From: Saprospiraceae bacterium
Lineage (GTDB): Bacteria; Bacteroidota; Bacteroidia; Chitinophagales; Saprospiraceae
Length of the DNA stretch: 5,822 nt
Direction of reading: 5' to 3'
NCBI GenBank assembly: GCA_027009605.1
Contig: JALVCY010000028.1
Coordinates: forward strand, 1 to 5,822
Of this stretch, positions 5,791 through 5,822 are shown piece by piece. Positions within the stretch are counted from its first letter, which is position 1, and each line of letters starts with the position of its first letter. A program made the translations under genes and the position numbers. The notes under the pieces were generated by a model that saw nothing but the letters and a program-made list of their open reading frames with translations, was not told where the DNA came from and searched no databases.

Positions 5791-5822
5791 CTCTTGGCTG
5801 CCTAGCCGTTAAGTTCAAGGAG
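5791..5822. repeat. 32-bp direct repeat with palindrome, copy 2
   Basis: This copy matches 5536-5567 at 31 of 32 positions and reaches the window edge, so the repeat region continues beyond it. The change to G at 5800 shortens the palindrome to GGCT/AGCC arms, or leaves a G-T wobble if the stem folds as RNA. Confidence 0.85.

Larger units (their letters stand above)
5558..5822. repeat. Higher-order repeat, two full copies and a partial third
   Basis: A composite unit runs GTTCAAGGAGTA, a short T-rich stretch, CTTGCCTTCC, an array of 8-bp units, GTTAGTT, then the palindrome GCCTTCGGC. Copy 1 spans 5558-5663 (106 bp), copy 2 spans 5664-5776 (113 bp), and a third begins at 5777 with GTTCAAGGAGTA but switches to the CTCTTGGCT module before the right edge. 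The 7-bp length difference equals one extra 8-bp unit minus a 1-bp deletion in the T-rich stretch, as expected for slippage after a segmental duplication. The stretch has no credible gene. Confidence 0.85.

Noticed and set aside
5582..5812. A 76-residue plus-strand frame with a TTG start and RYTVIPLH-like repeats
   Set aside because: It is the translation of the 8-bp minisatellite (24 bp equals eight codons) and crosses the non-coding palindromes; no signal peptide, domain or ribosome site supports it.

Overview
The window looks like a chromosomal segment of a member of the Bacteroidota, perhaps a relative of Saprospiraceae or Cytophagales (the class is a guess). The reasons are a TonB-dependent receptor with an N-terminal carboxypeptidase-regulatory-like domain, a short secreted TonB C-terminal-domain protein, a histidine kinase of the 'AHQLGTP...RGWGLGLSL' type, and weak or absent Shine-Dalgarno sequences at most starts. 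No mobile-element genes, RNA genes or CRISPR array were found.

Layout: 1-493 (minus) is the 5' part of a secreted MORN-repeat protein that runs off the left edge. 494-837 is intergenic: an AT-rich part, then a strong palindrome (672-696) and a degenerate repeat cluster that reaches into the stop codon of the next gene. 838-1572 (minus) is a periplasmic TonB C-terminal-domain protein with an extra C-terminal domain that looks GldM-like. 1573-1690 is a divergent promoter region with an 11-bp inverted repeat that could be an operator. 1691-2869 (plus) is a membrane sensor histidine kinase, and 14 bp later 2884-5385 (plus) is a complete TonB-dependent outer-membrane receptor. 5386-5822 is non-coding and packed with nested repeats: odd-length palindromes joined by GTTCAA linkers, two 8-bp minisatellites, and a higher-order repeat of 106-113 bp that continues past the right edge.

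The central genes could belong together as an envelope module: a receptor that needs TonB energy, a TonB-domain protein transcribed away from it, and a sensor kinase apparently co-transcribed with the receptor. Receptor sequence hints at the haem/haemoglobin/siderophore type, but the substrate is not settled. The genes are recognisable family members, so no clearly new system is claimed. The least explained parts are the repeat assemblies on both sides of the gene block and the composite TonB-domain protein.
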